The position numbers were made by a program, and so were the translations under genes. Of a stretch of DNA of 64,000 nucleotides, positions 53,136-62,110 are shown piece after piece. Each line of letters starts with the position of its first letter. Positions within the stretch are counted from its first letter, which is position 1. This DNA comes from CAZKWG01 sp964615375 (lineage in GTDB: Bacteria; Myxococcota_A; UBA796; CAZKWG01), in NCBI GenBank assembly GCA_964615375.1, contig CAZTOW010000009.1, forward strand, positions 124,001-188,000, read 5' to 3'. Below the pieces are notes generated by a model that saw only the letters and a list, made by a program, of their open reading frames with translations, was not told where the DNA came from and did not search any database.

Positions 53136-55715
53136 ATGACCAGGTTCGCCCTCGCGGCTCTCCTGTGCCTGAGCGCCTGCGCCGACGCGGGCGCCTCCGA
53201 GGCCGGGAGCGCGCCTGTGCTCCTGGACCGGCACCCGGAGCTCCTGCTGGAGCCGGAGCTGCCCGACAGCTCGCGGGAGCCCGTGGGCGAGCAGATCCCC
53301 GTGACCAGCCCCTGGCGGGCCGTGTCGACGACCGGCGGGGTGCGCACCTGGGAGACCGCGCTGCCGGTGCGGCTGCGCTCCCTCTTCTTCGGCTCGCCCC
53401 CGGATGATCTCGCCGTCTTCGGCGGGCAGGAGGGCAAGAAGAAGCTCCGCCAGGCCGGCTCCGGCCGGTCGGCGGCGACCGCGGAGACCTGGGAGTTCGG
53501 CCCGGGCTCGCTGAGGGTGCGTCGCCCGGTGCGCCTCGGCCCGCCCGAGCCCGGCGAGATCCGGGTGCGCTACGGCCGAGCGGTGGAGCGCGAGCGCTCG
53601 CTCAACTACGCCACCAGCAAGATGTCGGCGGAGGACTTCATCTTCCGCTCGGTGCAGGTGGACGACACCACCCGCCACGGCCTCCTGCTCCCCGCCCCGG
53701 CCAGGGCCCCCTTCTCCGTGCTGGTGCCGACGGGCGGGATGCTGAGCCTGGACGCGACCCTGCTGCCGCCAGAGGCCGCCGACGTCCCGCCCTCCGACGG
53801 CGCCGTCCTGCGCGTGCTCGTGCAGCGGGGCGACGGGGCCGAGGTCGAGCTCACCCGCGTCCGCCTGGAGGGCGCCCGGGACGAGCGCGCGCTGCGGGTC
53901 TCGCTCGCCGACTACGCGGGGGAGCGCGTCCGGCTCAGCTTCGTCACCGAGCCGGGCGCGGACGCCACGGGCGACTACGTCTTCCTGGCCGAGCCCACCG
54001 TCTACGCGCCCCAGGCCGATCCGCCGCGGGTGGTGCTGATCTTCGTGGACACGCTGCGGCGCGACCACCTCTCCGTCTACGGCTACGCGCGCCCGACCAC
54101 GCCGAACCTGGAGGCGCTGGCCAGGGACGCCGCGGTCTTCGAGCAGGCCCGCTCCGTCGCCCCCTGGACCCTGCCCTCCACCCGCACCATGGTCACGGGC
54201 GTGGTCCCCGAGCGCTGGAAGGAGGTCGACTCCCTCCCCCGCCGCTTCGCCGAGGCCGGCTGGGCCACCGCCTTCATGGCCGGGAACATCTACCTCTCCA
54301 GCAACTTCGAGATCGACCGCGACTGGGGCACGCACCGCTGCATCAACTGGCCCCGGGCCGACGTCGAGATCGACCGCGCGCTGGCCTTCCTCGAGGAGAA
54401 CCACGACCGGCCCGCCTTCGTGCTCGTCCACCTGATGGACCAGCACCTGCCCTACAAGGAGGGGCTGCGCTGGCGCTACCGCTTCGCCGGCGAGCGGCCC
54501 GCCGTCTTCCCCTCCGACGCCTTCTCGCGCACCGACGTCACGAAGCTCGGGGGGCGGATCCGCGAGGAGGAGCGCCAGTTCCTGCGCGACCGCTACGACA
54601 ACAACCTCGCCTACGTGGATGACCAGCTCACCCGCCTCTTCGACGCGCTGGACCTGAAGGAGCGCGACACCGTCATGCTCATCGCCGACCACGGCGAGGA
54701 GTTCTGGGATCACGGCGGCTTCGAGCACGGGCACGCGCTCTACGACGAGCTGCTCAGGATCCCCGCCATCCTCCTCGGCCCCGGCGTCGCCGCCGGCCGC
54801 TACGAGGAGCCGGTGAGCATGCTGGATGTGGCCCCCACCCTGGCCGAGGCCGCCGGCCTCTCGCTGGCGGGCATGGAGGGCTGGCCGCTCCAGCGCCTCG
54901 CCGACCGCAGCAGAGCGGCTGATTTTTCGGCTCGACCGCAGGCTTTCGGCCGACCGCTCTACGGTGAGCAGCTCTGGGGAGCCCTGTCCGCGGGGCAGAA
55001 GCTGATCATCGACGAGGGGGAGGAGCGGCTGTTCGAGGTGCTGAAGGATCCGCTGGAGGATCACGCGGCGACCCCGGCCCCCGATCAGAGCGCCGCGATG
55101 CGCGCGGCCATGAGCGCAGCGCTGGGCGTGGACGTGGTGGTGGCCTGGCGCCTGCAGCCCGTGGGGACGACGCTGAGCCGCGCCCTGCACGCCGAGCTCG
55201 AGGTCCCCGGCGGCGTGACCCACGCCTGGGTGGCCGACGACCCGACCATGAAGAGCGCCGCCACGGTGCGCGTCGAGGGCCAGCGGGTGAGCATGGACTG
55301 GGAGGCCGGCGGATCGCGCATCCGCGAGATCTTCGTGGTCCCCGTGGGCGATCCCGCCGAGGCCCTGGCCACGGCCACCCTCTCCGCCGAGGACGGCCGC
55401 GGGGAGATGCGCGTGGCCGAGCCGCGCTGGGCTCCCGGAGAGGCGCCTCCCGCCCCGGACGGCGAGGGGGACACGCTCCTGAGCGTCCGCGCGGGCAGCA
55501 CCACGCTCAACCTGAACTACATGAGCACGCCGCTGCCTCCCCCCGACCAGGAGGGCCTGCGCGGCTTCGACCCGGAGGTGGCCGGAGAGCTCAAGGCCCT
55601 CGGCTACGTCGAGGACGAGGAAGAGATCAAGGACGAGGAAGAGATCAAGGACGAGGAAGAGATCAAGGACGAGGCCGAAGACAAGGACAAGGGCAAGCGC
55701 GGGGACCAGCCCTGA
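53136..55715 (+). CDS. sulfatase-fold lipoprotein with Thr at the nucleophile site
   Basis: This 859-residue lipoprotein has lipobox LSAC. An N-terminal beta-rich region (to about 295) is followed by an alkaline-phosphatase-superfamily hydrolase: LIFVDTLRRDHLSVYGY (metal Asp305), APWTLPSTR with Thr345 where sulfatases have Cys or Ser, and ADHGEEFWDHGG. Without Cys/Ser it cannot be a formylglycine sulfatase; a phospho-transferase or phosphodiesterase using Thr is more likely. Beyond the core is another beta-domain, LKALGYVED, and three copies of DEEEIK. It starts 20 bases after the protease gene. Confidence 0.82.
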   Translation: MTRFALAALLCLSACADAGASEAGSAPVLLDRHPELLLEPELPDSSREPVGEQIPVTSPWRAVSTTGGVRTWETALPVRLRSLFFGSPPDDLAVFGGQEGKKKLRQAGSGRSAATAETWEFGPGSLRVRRPVRLGPPEPGEIRVRYGRAVERERSLNYATSKMSAEDFIFRSVQVDDTTRHGLLLPAPARAPFSVLVPTGGMLSLDATLLPPEAADVPPSDGAVLRVLVQRGDGAEVELTRVRLEGARDERALRVSLADYAGERVRLSFVTEPGADATGDYVFLAEPTVYAPQADPPRVVLIFVDTLRRDHLSVYGYARPTTPNLEALARDAAVFEQARSVAPWTLPSTRTMVTGVVPERWKEVDSLPRRFAEAGWATAFMAGNIYLSSNFEIDRDWGTHRCINWPRADVEIDRALAFLEENHDRPAFVLVHLMDQHLPYKEGLRWRYRFAGERPAVFPSDAFSRTDVTKLGGRIREEERQFLRDRYDNNLAYVDDQLTRLFDALDLKERDTVMLIADHGEEFWDHGGFEHGHALYDELLRIPAILLGPGVAAGRYEEPVSMLDVAPTLAEAAGLSLAGMEGWPLQRLADRSRAADFSARPQAFGRPLYGEQLWGALSAGQKLIIDEGEERLFEVLKDPLEDHAATPAPDQSAAMRAAMSAALGVDVVVAWRLQPVGTTLSRALHAELEVPGGVTHAWVADDPTMKSAATVRVEGQRVSMDWEAGGSRIREIFVVPVGDPAEALATATLSAEDGRGEMRVAEPRWAPGEAPPAPDGEGDTLLSVRAGSTTLNLNYMSTPLPPPDQEGLRGFDPEVAGELKALGYVEDEEEIKDEEEIKDEEEIKDEAEDKDKGKRGDQP
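55614..55667 (+). repeat. three exact 18-bp tandem repeats
   Basis: gacgaggaagagatcaag occurs three times in a row and encodes DEEEIK in the charged C-terminal tail of the sulfatase-fold lipoprotein. A fourth, degraded unit follows. Copy number may vary between strains. Confidence 0.9.
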
Positions 55716-55991
55716 TCACCGGAGCCGCCGCGTGCGCTCCGTCGGCTCCTGCACCCGCTCCACCTCCCGCGTCTCCGATCCCTGCACGCGCTTCATCAGC
55801 GGGGTGAGCCCGCGATCCGCCAGGCGCTGTCCGATCTCGCCGATGCGCGCGGGATCGATGACGGCCTCGGTGGGCGAGACCCAGGCCAGGACGAAGTCGT
55901 CGAGGGGCAGCACGGCCCGGATCTCGTCCATGACGCGGGGGTCGGCGACCTTGAGCAGCGCGACCTGTCTGTGCGCGATGACCTCGCTCAT
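55716..55991 (-). CDS. small protein coupled to XPB-like helicase
   Basis: This 91-residue protein starts MSEVIAHRQVALLKVADPRV and contains a compact alpha/beta unit (VLPLDDFVLAWVSPTEAVIDPARIGEIGQRLADRGLTPLM) with a charged tail. Its ATG overlaps the helicase stop (ATGA). The unit resembles accessory domains that in some bacterial XPB-like helicases are part of the same chain; this similarity is from memory and weak. A helicase partner is the most likely role, inferred from position. Confidence 0.7.
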   Translation of the reverse strand: MSEVIAHRQVALLKVADPRVMDEIRAVLPLDDFVLAWVSPTEAVIDPARIGEIGQRLADRGLTPLMKRVQGSETREVERVQEPTERTRRLR

Positions 55992-57658
55992 TCTTCCGCC
56001 TCGATCCGGTAGGTGTAGCCCTGCTCGGTCAGGAAGAGCTGGCGCTTCTCGCCGAATTCCTGCTCGACGGTGTCCCGGGTGACGATGGTGTAGAAGCTCG
56101 CGGTGTTCTGGCCAGGCTTCGGGCGCAGCACGCGGCCGAGGCGCTGCGCCTCCTCCTGCCGGCTGCCCCAGGTGCCGCTGACCTGGATGGCGACGTTGGC
56201 GTCGGGCAGATCCACGCTGAAGTTGCCCACGCGCGAGATCACCAGCACGGGGCTGCTTCCCTCGCGGAAGCGGGCGAAGAGATCGTCGCGGATGGCCTGC
56301 TTGGTCTCCCCGGTGATCAGGGGCAGGGAGAACTCGTCGGCGATCTCCTTGAGCTGGTCCACGTACATGCCGATGATGAGGACCCGGCTGCCCTTGTGTC
56401 GCTTCAGCAGCTCGCGGAGCGTCGCCATCTTCCGGGGGTTCGTGCTGGCGACGCGGAAGCGCTCGCGGTCCTCGGCGATGGCGTAGCCCAGGCGATCCTC
56501 GTCGTCGAAGCCGATGCGGATCTCGGTGCAGACGGCGCTGGCGATCCAGCCCTGACCCTCCAGGTCCTTCCAGGGCATGTCGAAGCGCTTCGGCCCGATG
56601 AGCGCGAACACGTCGCCCTCCTTGCCGTCCTCGCGCACCAGCGTAGCGGTGAGGCCGAGCCGGCGGCGGGCCTGCAGGTGCGCCACGACCCGGAAGACCG
56701 GGGCCGGGAGCAGGTGGACCTCGTCGTAGATGACGAGCCCCCAGTTGGCCGAGTCGAAGAGCCCGAGGTGGGCGAACTCCCCCGTCTTCGAGGGCCGCCA
56801 GGTGAGCATCTGGTAGGTGGAGAGCGTGACCGGCCGGATGTCCTTGCGCTCGCCGGAGTACTCGCCCACCTCCTCGGCGCTCAGCGAGGTGCGCAGCAGG
56901 ATCTCGTCCCGCCACTGGCGCAGCGCCGTGACGTTGGTGCAGAGGATGAGCGCGCGCATCCCCAGCCGCGCCATGATCCCGATGCCCACGATGGTCTTGC
57001 CCGCGCCGCAGGGCAGCACCACCACGCCCGAGCCGCTGCCGCCGCCGTCCTCGCCGTAGAAGGCCGCGATGGCGTCCCGCTGGTAGGCCCGCAGGTCCCA
57101 GTCCCGCCCGTCGCCCCCCGGCTGGCGCAGCGCGATGGGCAGCGCGTCGCCGTCCAGGTAGCCGGCGCGGTCGTCCACCGGGTAGCCGTGCTGGATGAGG
57201 AGCTGCTTGAGCAGCCCGCGGTTCTGCTGGTCCACCTCCACCGTGCGGTTGTCGCGCGCGCGGCCGAGCAGGGAGGAGATGCCGCGCGTGCTCTTCACCT
57301 CGGTCAGCAGGGCGGGGGTGTCCGCGCTCAGCAGCAGGGTCCCCTCCTCCCGGCTCATGCGCAGGCGCCCGTAGCGGGAGAGGGTCTCGCGCACCCAGGC
57401 CGGCACGTTGGCCGGGACGTCGTACTTGGACCAGCGCTGGATGACGCTCAGGATGTCTTCGAGGCGCGCGCCGCTGGCCGCGGCGTTCCACAGCGAGAGC
57501 GGCGTGATCCGCCAGGTGTGGATGTAATCCGGGCTTTTCACCAGCTCGGCGAATCGGGCCAGCGCGTCGCGGACCTCCGCGAAGTGCGGGTTCATCGTCT
57601 CCAGGAGGAGCGTGTGATCCGCCTGGACGATCAAGGGGTTCTCTGGCCGATACTGCAC
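55988..57658 (-). CDS. XPB/Rad25-like DNA helicase (SF2)
   Basis: This 556-residue protein has an N-terminal damage-recognition-like region (1-185, ITPLSLWNAAASG, RYGRLRM). The motor has Walker A LPCGAGKT (215-222), DEVH (312-315), the XPB-specific RED (342-344), TATL, and motif VI QRLGRVLRP. Eukaryotic and archaeal XPB unwind DNA in repair and transcription; bacterial forms are known in actinobacteria and spirochaetes. The start with MQYRPENPLIVQADHTLLLE matches bacterial XPB. It is the first gene of a two-gene operon. Confidence 0.92.
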   Translation of the reverse strand: MQYRPENPLIVQADHTLLLETMNPHFAEVRDALARFAELVKSPDYIHTWRITPLSLWNAAASGARLEDILSVIQRWSKYDVPANVPAWVRETLSRYGRLRMSREEGTLLLSADTPALLTEVKSTRGISSLLGRARDNRTVEVDQQNRGLLKQLLIQHGYPVDDRAGYLDGDALPIALRQPGGDGRDWDLRAYQRDAIAAFYGEDGGGSGSGVVVLPCGAGKTIVGIGIMARLGMRALILCTNVTALRQWRDEILLRTSLSAEEVGEYSGERKDIRPVTLSTYQMLTWRPSKTGEFAHLGLFDSANWGLVIYDEVHLLPAPVFRVVAHLQARRRLGLTATLVREDGKEGDVFALIGPKRFDMPWKDLEGQGWIASAVCTEIRIGFDDEDRLGYAIAEDRERFRVASTNPRKMATLRELLKRHKGSRVLIIGMYVDQLKEIADEFSLPLITGETKQAIRDDLFARFREGSSPVLVISRVGNFSVDLPDANVAIQVSGTWGSRQEEAQRLGRVLRPKPGQNTASFYTIVTRDTVEQEFGEKRQLFLTEQGYTYRIEAEE

Positions 57659-57793
57659 GCGATCTCCTGGGCGGGGCGGCCCGCCCGGCCGTCAAGATGC
57701 GGTAATGACAGGCGCAGCGGCGAGCGGAAGGAGCTACACTCTATTCGATCTTCAACCGCGCGAGGAAGCCTCGCGCCCAAGCTCGAGGTCCCC

Positions 57794-58285
57794 ATGACGC
57801 TCATGACGCTCCTGCCTGCCCTCTGGCTCGGTGTCTCGGACGCGCGCGCGGGCGACCAGACGCCGCCCTGCCTCACCGAGGACGTGATCCTCCGCGAGGC
57901 GCGCGTGGCGTTCCCCACGCGCTACGACAGCCTGATGCGGATGAAGAGCGCGGACCCCGTCCGCTACGAGCGCCTGCTGCACAACACCTCGCACGTGCTC
58001 GACGAGCCGAAGATGATCGCGCTCCAGACGCGCGTGGATCAGGCCCAGGACCGCTTCGACCAGCTCGTCGCCTCCCTGGCCAAGGCCAGCGGCGCGCAGA
58101 AGGACGACCTGGAGACCCAGCTCATCGACGCCGCCGAGGAGCTCGTCAACGCGCAGATCGCCGTCAAGCGCGCGCGCCTGAACAACGCGCGCGAGGCGGT
58201 GCGCTCGCTCGAGGAGGAGGTGCGCCAGCAGGAGGCGGGCCGCGACGCCTCGGTGGACGAGCTGCTCGACCGCGCGTTCCGCTAA
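57794..58285 (+). CDS. secreted coiled-coil protein
   Basis: This 163-residue protein has a signal peptide (MTLMTLLPALWLGVSDARA) and a long charged helix with heptad spacing (TRVDQAQDRFDQLVASL through AVRSLEEEVRQQEAGR). One Cys (PPCLTED) is present. GAGG is 5-6 bases before the ATG at 57794. It diverges from the helicase. Family not recognised; a periplasmic spacer or chaperone-like role is possible. Confidence 0.68.
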   Translation: MTLMTLLPALWLGVSDARAGDQTPPCLTEDVILREARVAFPTRYDSLMRMKSADPVRYERLLHNTSHVLDEPKMIALQTRVDQAQDRFDQLVASLAKASGAQKDDLETQLIDAAEELVNAQIAVKRARLNNAREAVRSLEEEVRQQEAGRDASVDELLDRAFR

Positions 58286-58389
58286 GGTCATCCGGCCAGG
58301 GCGGTCACGCCATGCCGGACACGGCGCCGGTGCGGGTGGCACCGCGCGCGCGCGCGTGGGATAAAGGTCCCGAAGGTTCCTGAGCGACC

Positions 58390-60534
58390 GTGCCCCCCTC
58401 CGCCCCGGCCCCCAGCCCTCGATCCGCGCAAGGCCGCGCGCCCGCCCTGTTCATCGCGGGCGGCGCCACCGCGGGAGCCCTGGTCGGAGGCGGGATCTCC
58501 CTCGCCTCCAGCACGCTGCCCCTCCCGCTCATGGCGCTGTGCCTGGGGCTCATCGGGGGGCTGACCAGCGCGCTGCTGATGGCGCGCGCCGGGCTCCAGG
58601 CGGCCGAGCGCGAGGCGGAGGAGGCCCGCACCCAGGCCGACGCAGCCCTCGAGCGCGACCGCGTCTTCTTCGAGCGGATCTCCCAGGAATTCCGCACCCC
58701 GCTCACGCTGATCATGGCCGGCTTCCGCGCGCTCCAGGACGAGCGGGACGCCCCGCTCCGGGTGCGCCGCGAGCTGGCCTCCGCCGGGCTGCGCAACGCC
58801 GCCCGCCTGCTCCTGGTCCTCTACGAGCTCGGCAGCCTGGCCTCCCTGGAGCCGGGGCGCCGCCCGCTGCGCCGCCGCGCGGTGGATCTCGCGGCGCTCA
58901 CCCGGCGCGTGGCCGACAATTTCTCGGCCAGCGGCGCGGGACGGCGCCTGGAGCGCGAGGGCCTGGACCAGGTGCAGAGCGCCGAGATCGATCCCCACCA
59001 GATCCAGACGGCGCTCTACTCGCTGCTGGCCGGGGCCTTCGAGCGCACCGACCCGATCACCGGCATCATCCGGCTGCGGCTGCGGGCCGAGGCCCAGCGC
59101 GTCGTGCTGGAGCTCGAGGACAACGGCGCCAGCCCCTCCGCCGACCCGGGCCTGGACCCGACGGTGACAGCGCGCGGCGGGGCGGGGCTCGGGCTCGCCG
59201 TCATCCGCGAGATCGTGAGCGCCCACCAGGGGGAGCTCGCGGCCGAGGCCGGGCCCCAGGGCCTGCGGGTGCGGATCAGCCTCCCCCGCGGCGACGCGCG
59301 CGCCACCCCCGCGCCCTTCCTCGAGGAGAGCACGGAGGTCGTGGACTTTTTGCAGCGCCTCGCCAGCGAGCCCGCCGCCGCCGAGGACGCCCCCACCGAG
59401 GAGCGCGAGGCCCCGCTGGACCCCGACCGCCCCATCGTGCTCGTCGCCCTGGCCAACCGCGACCTGCGGGCCTGGATCACGCGCAGCCTCCGCGCCCGCT
59501 ACGCCGTGGTCCCCGCGACCAGCGTGGCGACGGCCCGCGCGCGGGCCATGGAGGTGCGCCCCGAGCTCATCATCGCCGACGCCGAGCAGGGCGGCAGCAG
59601 CTTCGTGGCCGAGATCCGGCGCGATCCCGTGCTCTGCGCCACGCCGATACTAGCTCTATTAGATAATCCCGCCTCCCGCGACAGCGCGGACGGAGACGGG
59701 CTCTCCGCCGACGACTACCTGCCGCTGCCCTTCGAGGCCGACGAGCTCCAGGCCCGCGTGACCGGGCTCCTGCGCAGCCGCTCCCAGGCCGAGGAGAACG
59801 CGCAGCTGAAGCGGCAGCTCTCGGCGAAGCTCGAGGAGCAGATCCGCGAGCTCATCCGCAAGGGCGAGCTGCGGCGCTACCTGCCCCAGGCCCTGCTGGA
59901 GGGCGCCCTGCGCCGCCCGGCCGACGAGGACGACGAGGAGCCCGAGCTCGACCGGCGCTGGATCACGGCCGTGTGCTGCGCGCTGCACGGCTTCGGCGAC
60001 CTGACCGAGCGCATGGCCCCGGACGACCTGGCGCGCCTGCTGAACACCTGGTCCAGGGATCTGGCGGCCGAGGCGAACCTGCACGGCGGGGTGGTGGACC
60101 AGCTCCAGGGCGACACCGTCGTCGTGTTCTTCGGGGTCCCCGAGGCCACGAAGCCGGCCGAGCAGGCGGCGGCGGCGCTGAAGCTGGCCCTGAGCGCCCG
60201 CCAGCGCACCCGGGCCCTGGCCGAGCACTGGCACCGCTACGGGCTGCCGCGCGAGCTGGACCTGCGCACCGGGATCCACACGGGGGTCTCCCTGGTGGGC
60301 GTGCTGGGGAGCGAGCTGACCAGCCGGTACACGGCCTTCGGGCCGGCGGTCTCCGCGGCGACGCGGCTGGCGGCGGAGGCCTCCAACCCCGGGCTGCTGG
60401 TGACGCTGGCCACCTACGCCCACGTCCGCTCCGTGGTGGACGCGACGCAGGCCGGGACGCTGAGCGTGGACGGGCTCTCTCGCCCCGTCGAGCTCTACGC
60501 GGTGCGGGGCTTCAAGGAGGGGTCGAAGCCCTGA
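58390..60534 (+). CDS. histidine kinase-like - receiver-like - nucleotidyl cyclase fusion with degenerate sites
   Basis: This 714-residue protein starts with GTG. Two transmembrane helices (about 18-38 and 44-66) are followed by a HisKA-like helix where the acceptor reads SQEFRTPLT (Gln99 replaces His), a HATPase domain (LELEDNGAS, GGAGLGLAVIREI), a receiver-like domain (about 345-470, LIIADAEQGG) lacking the paired acidic residues, and a class III cyclase domain (about 505-705). In the cyclase the first metal Asp position reads VCCALHGF, while QGDTVVVFF keeps the second. Phosphotransfer and cyclisation are therefore doubtful; ATP binding and signal integration may remain. It overlaps the convergent cyclase gene by 23 bases. 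Confidence 0.85.
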   Translation: MPPSAPAPSPRSAQGRAPALFIAGGATAGALVGGGISLASSTLPLPLMALCLGLIGGLTSALLMARAGLQAAEREAEEARTQADAALERDRVFFERISQEFRTPLTLIMAGFRALQDERDAPLRVRRELASAGLRNAARLLLVLYELGSLASLEPGRRPLRRRAVDLAALTRRVADNFSASGAGRRLEREGLDQVQSAEIDPHQIQTALYSLLAGAFERTDPITGIIRLRLRAEAQRVVLELEDNGASPSADPGLDPTVTARGGAGLGLAVIREIVSAHQGELAAEAGPQGLRVRISLPRGDARATPAPFLEESTEVVDFLQRLASEPAAAEDAPTEEREAPLDPDRPIVLVALANRDLRAWITRSLRARYAVVPATSVATARARAMEVRPELIIADAEQGGSSFVAEIRRDPVLCATPILALLDNPASRDSADGDGLSADDYLPLPFEADELQARVTGLLRSRSQAEENAQLKRQLSAKLEEQIRELIRKGELRRYLPQALLEGALRRPADEDDEEPELDRRWITAVCCALHGFGDLTERMAPDDLARLLNTWSRDLAAEANLHGGVVDQLQGDTVVVFFGVPEATKPAEQAAAALKLALSARQRTRALAEHWHRYGLPRELDLRTGIHTGVSLVGVLGSELTSRYTAFGPAVSAATRLAAEASNPGLLVTLATYAHVRSVVDATQAGTLSVDGLSRPVELYAVRGFKEGSKP

Positions 60535-62110
60535 TCGTGGCGACGGACTCGAGGGCGTCCTCGGGCGTGGACAGGAAGCTCCACGCCTCGACCGGCTGAT
60601 CGCGGCCCTTGACCCGGTGCTCTCCCTGGCGGACGGCGCGGCGGGCCAGATCGTCGGGCAGCTCGCAGAAGACGGCGTCGCTCACGAGGATCTGCGTGCC
60701 CAGCTCCTTGTTCAGCGCCTCCAGCCGGGCCGCCACGTTCACGGCGTCCCCGATGACGGCGTACTTCATGCGCTCGGCGCTGCCCAGGTTGCCGGCGACC
60801 ACGCGCCCGGTGTGGACGCCGACGCGCTGGGCCAGGCTGGGCAGCCCGCGCTCCGTCCACAGGCGGGCGAAGCCGCTCGCCTCCCAGGCCCGGTTCTGCA
60901 CGGCGAGCGCCTCGGTCATGGCCAGCGCGCAGCGCAGGGCGCGCTCGGGGTGGCCGGGCGTGTCCATGGGCGCGCCGAAGACGGCCAGGATGGCGTCCCC
61001 CAGGAACTCGATGACGCAGCCGCCGTAGTGGTCGATGACCACGTTCATGGAGGCGAGGTACTCGTTGAGCAGCCGCACGACCTCGCTCGGGTGCAGGTGC
61101 TCGGCGATGGTCGAGTAGCCGCGCAGGTCGCTGAACAGGATGGTGACCTCGCGCTCCTCGCCCCCCGGGCGGATGGCGTCGGGGCTGGCCAGCAGGGCGC
61201 GGGCGACGTTCTCGCTCATGAAGCGGCCGAAGGTGGCGCGGATGAACTCGCGCTCCTCCAGGCCCTCGGCCATCTGGTCGAAGTGGCGGCCCAGCACGCC
61301 GAACTCGTCGCGGCGGAGCAGGCGCAGGCGGGTGCTGAAGACCCCGCGGGAGATGGCGGCGCTGCTGGCGATCATCTGGACGAGCGGCTCGCGCATGAGC
61401 CGCGAGACCAGCCAGGTCACGAGGCCCAGCAGCACCAGCGTGACGGCGTAGAGCATCGCCGCGAGCCGGCGCACCTCGGCCCGCATGGCGTCCACGCTGG
61501 CGGCGTCCACGTCCACGCCCACCAGGCCCACCACGCGCCCGCCGTCCCCGACCAGCGGCGCGTAGCCCGAGAGCGTGGACCCGAAGCTGTCGGTGACCGG
61601 CTCGGACTCCACCGTGGGACGGATCAGGCCCTCCAGCATGGAGGGGAGCTCGCTGGCGTCGTAGATCTCCCCCGGATCCGCCTGGCGGCTCGATCGCGAG
61701 CGGTCGGTGAAGAAGGCGAGCTGCCCCTGTTTCTCCGTCACCAGGAGGACATAGACGGACTCCAGGCCGGGCGTGCTGGCCAGCACCCCCGTGAGCCGGT
61801 CCCCCACCTCGGCCCGCAGCGGCGTGGCCGGGTCCGGGGCGGCGAGGGCGATGGCGTCGGCGTCCAGACCCAGCGCTGTGACCTGCGCGGTCCCAAGGAT
61901 GCGGCGCTGCAGGCTGCGCATCTCCGAGCGCACGACCAGCGAGCTCACCGCGAACACCAGCAGCGTGAGCACCACGAAGACGGTCCCGCCATAGAGCAGG
62001 GCCAGGCGGACGTGGAAGCGCTCCCAGACCTTCAGCTTGTGGAGCTCCTCGCGGGCCAGCGCGGCGATGGCCTCGCGGGTGTCCTCCGGCGCGGAGCGAA
62101 GGTCGGTCAC
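60512..62110 (-). CDS. membrane-bound class III adenylate/guanylate cyclase with sensor and HAMP domains
   Basis: This 532-residue protein has TM1 (37-60), a periplasmic CACHE-like sensor (61-215; SVYVLLVTEKQG, LVGVDVDAASV), TM2 (217-237), HAMP (about 237-290) and an intact cyclase domain with metal Asp328 (FSDLRGYS) and Asp372 (FLGDAILAVFGAP) and GDAVNVAARLE. It should make cAMP, or cGMP, when the sensor is engaged. The GTG start overlaps the stop of the upstream PP2C/cyclic-nucleotide-binding gene (GTGA), so enzyme and likely effector are made together. Confidence 0.9.
   Translation of the reverse strand: MTDLRSAPEDTREAIAALAREELHKLKVWERFHVRLALLYGGTVFVVLTLLVFAVSSLVVRSEMRSLQRRILGTAQVTALGLDADAIALAAPDPATPLRAEVGDRLTGVLASTPGLESVYVLLVTEKQGQLAFFTDRSRSSRQADPGEIYDASELPSMLEGLIRPTVESEPVTDSFGSTLSGYAPLVGDGGRVVGLVGVDVDAASVDAMRAEVRRLAAMLYAVTLVLLGLVTWLVSRLMREPLVQMIASSAAISRGVFSTRLRLLRRDEFGVLGRHFDQMAEGLEEREFIRATFGRFMSENVARALLASPDAIRPGGEEREVTILFSDLRGYSTIAEHLHPSEVVRLLNEYLASMNVVIDHYGGCVIEFLGDAILAVFGAPMDTPGHPERALRCALAMTEALAVQNRAWEASGFARLWTERGLPSLAQRVGVHTGRVVAGNLGSAERMKYAVIGDAVNVAARLEALNKELGTQILVSDAVFCELPDDLARRAVRQGEHRVKGRDQPVEAWSFLSTPEDALESVATIRASTPP

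Noticed and set aside
58343..58356. (CG)7 tract upstream of the kinase-cyclase fusion
   Set aside because: Alternating CG can form Z-DNA, but such runs are expected by chance at this GC content and nothing ties it to a function.
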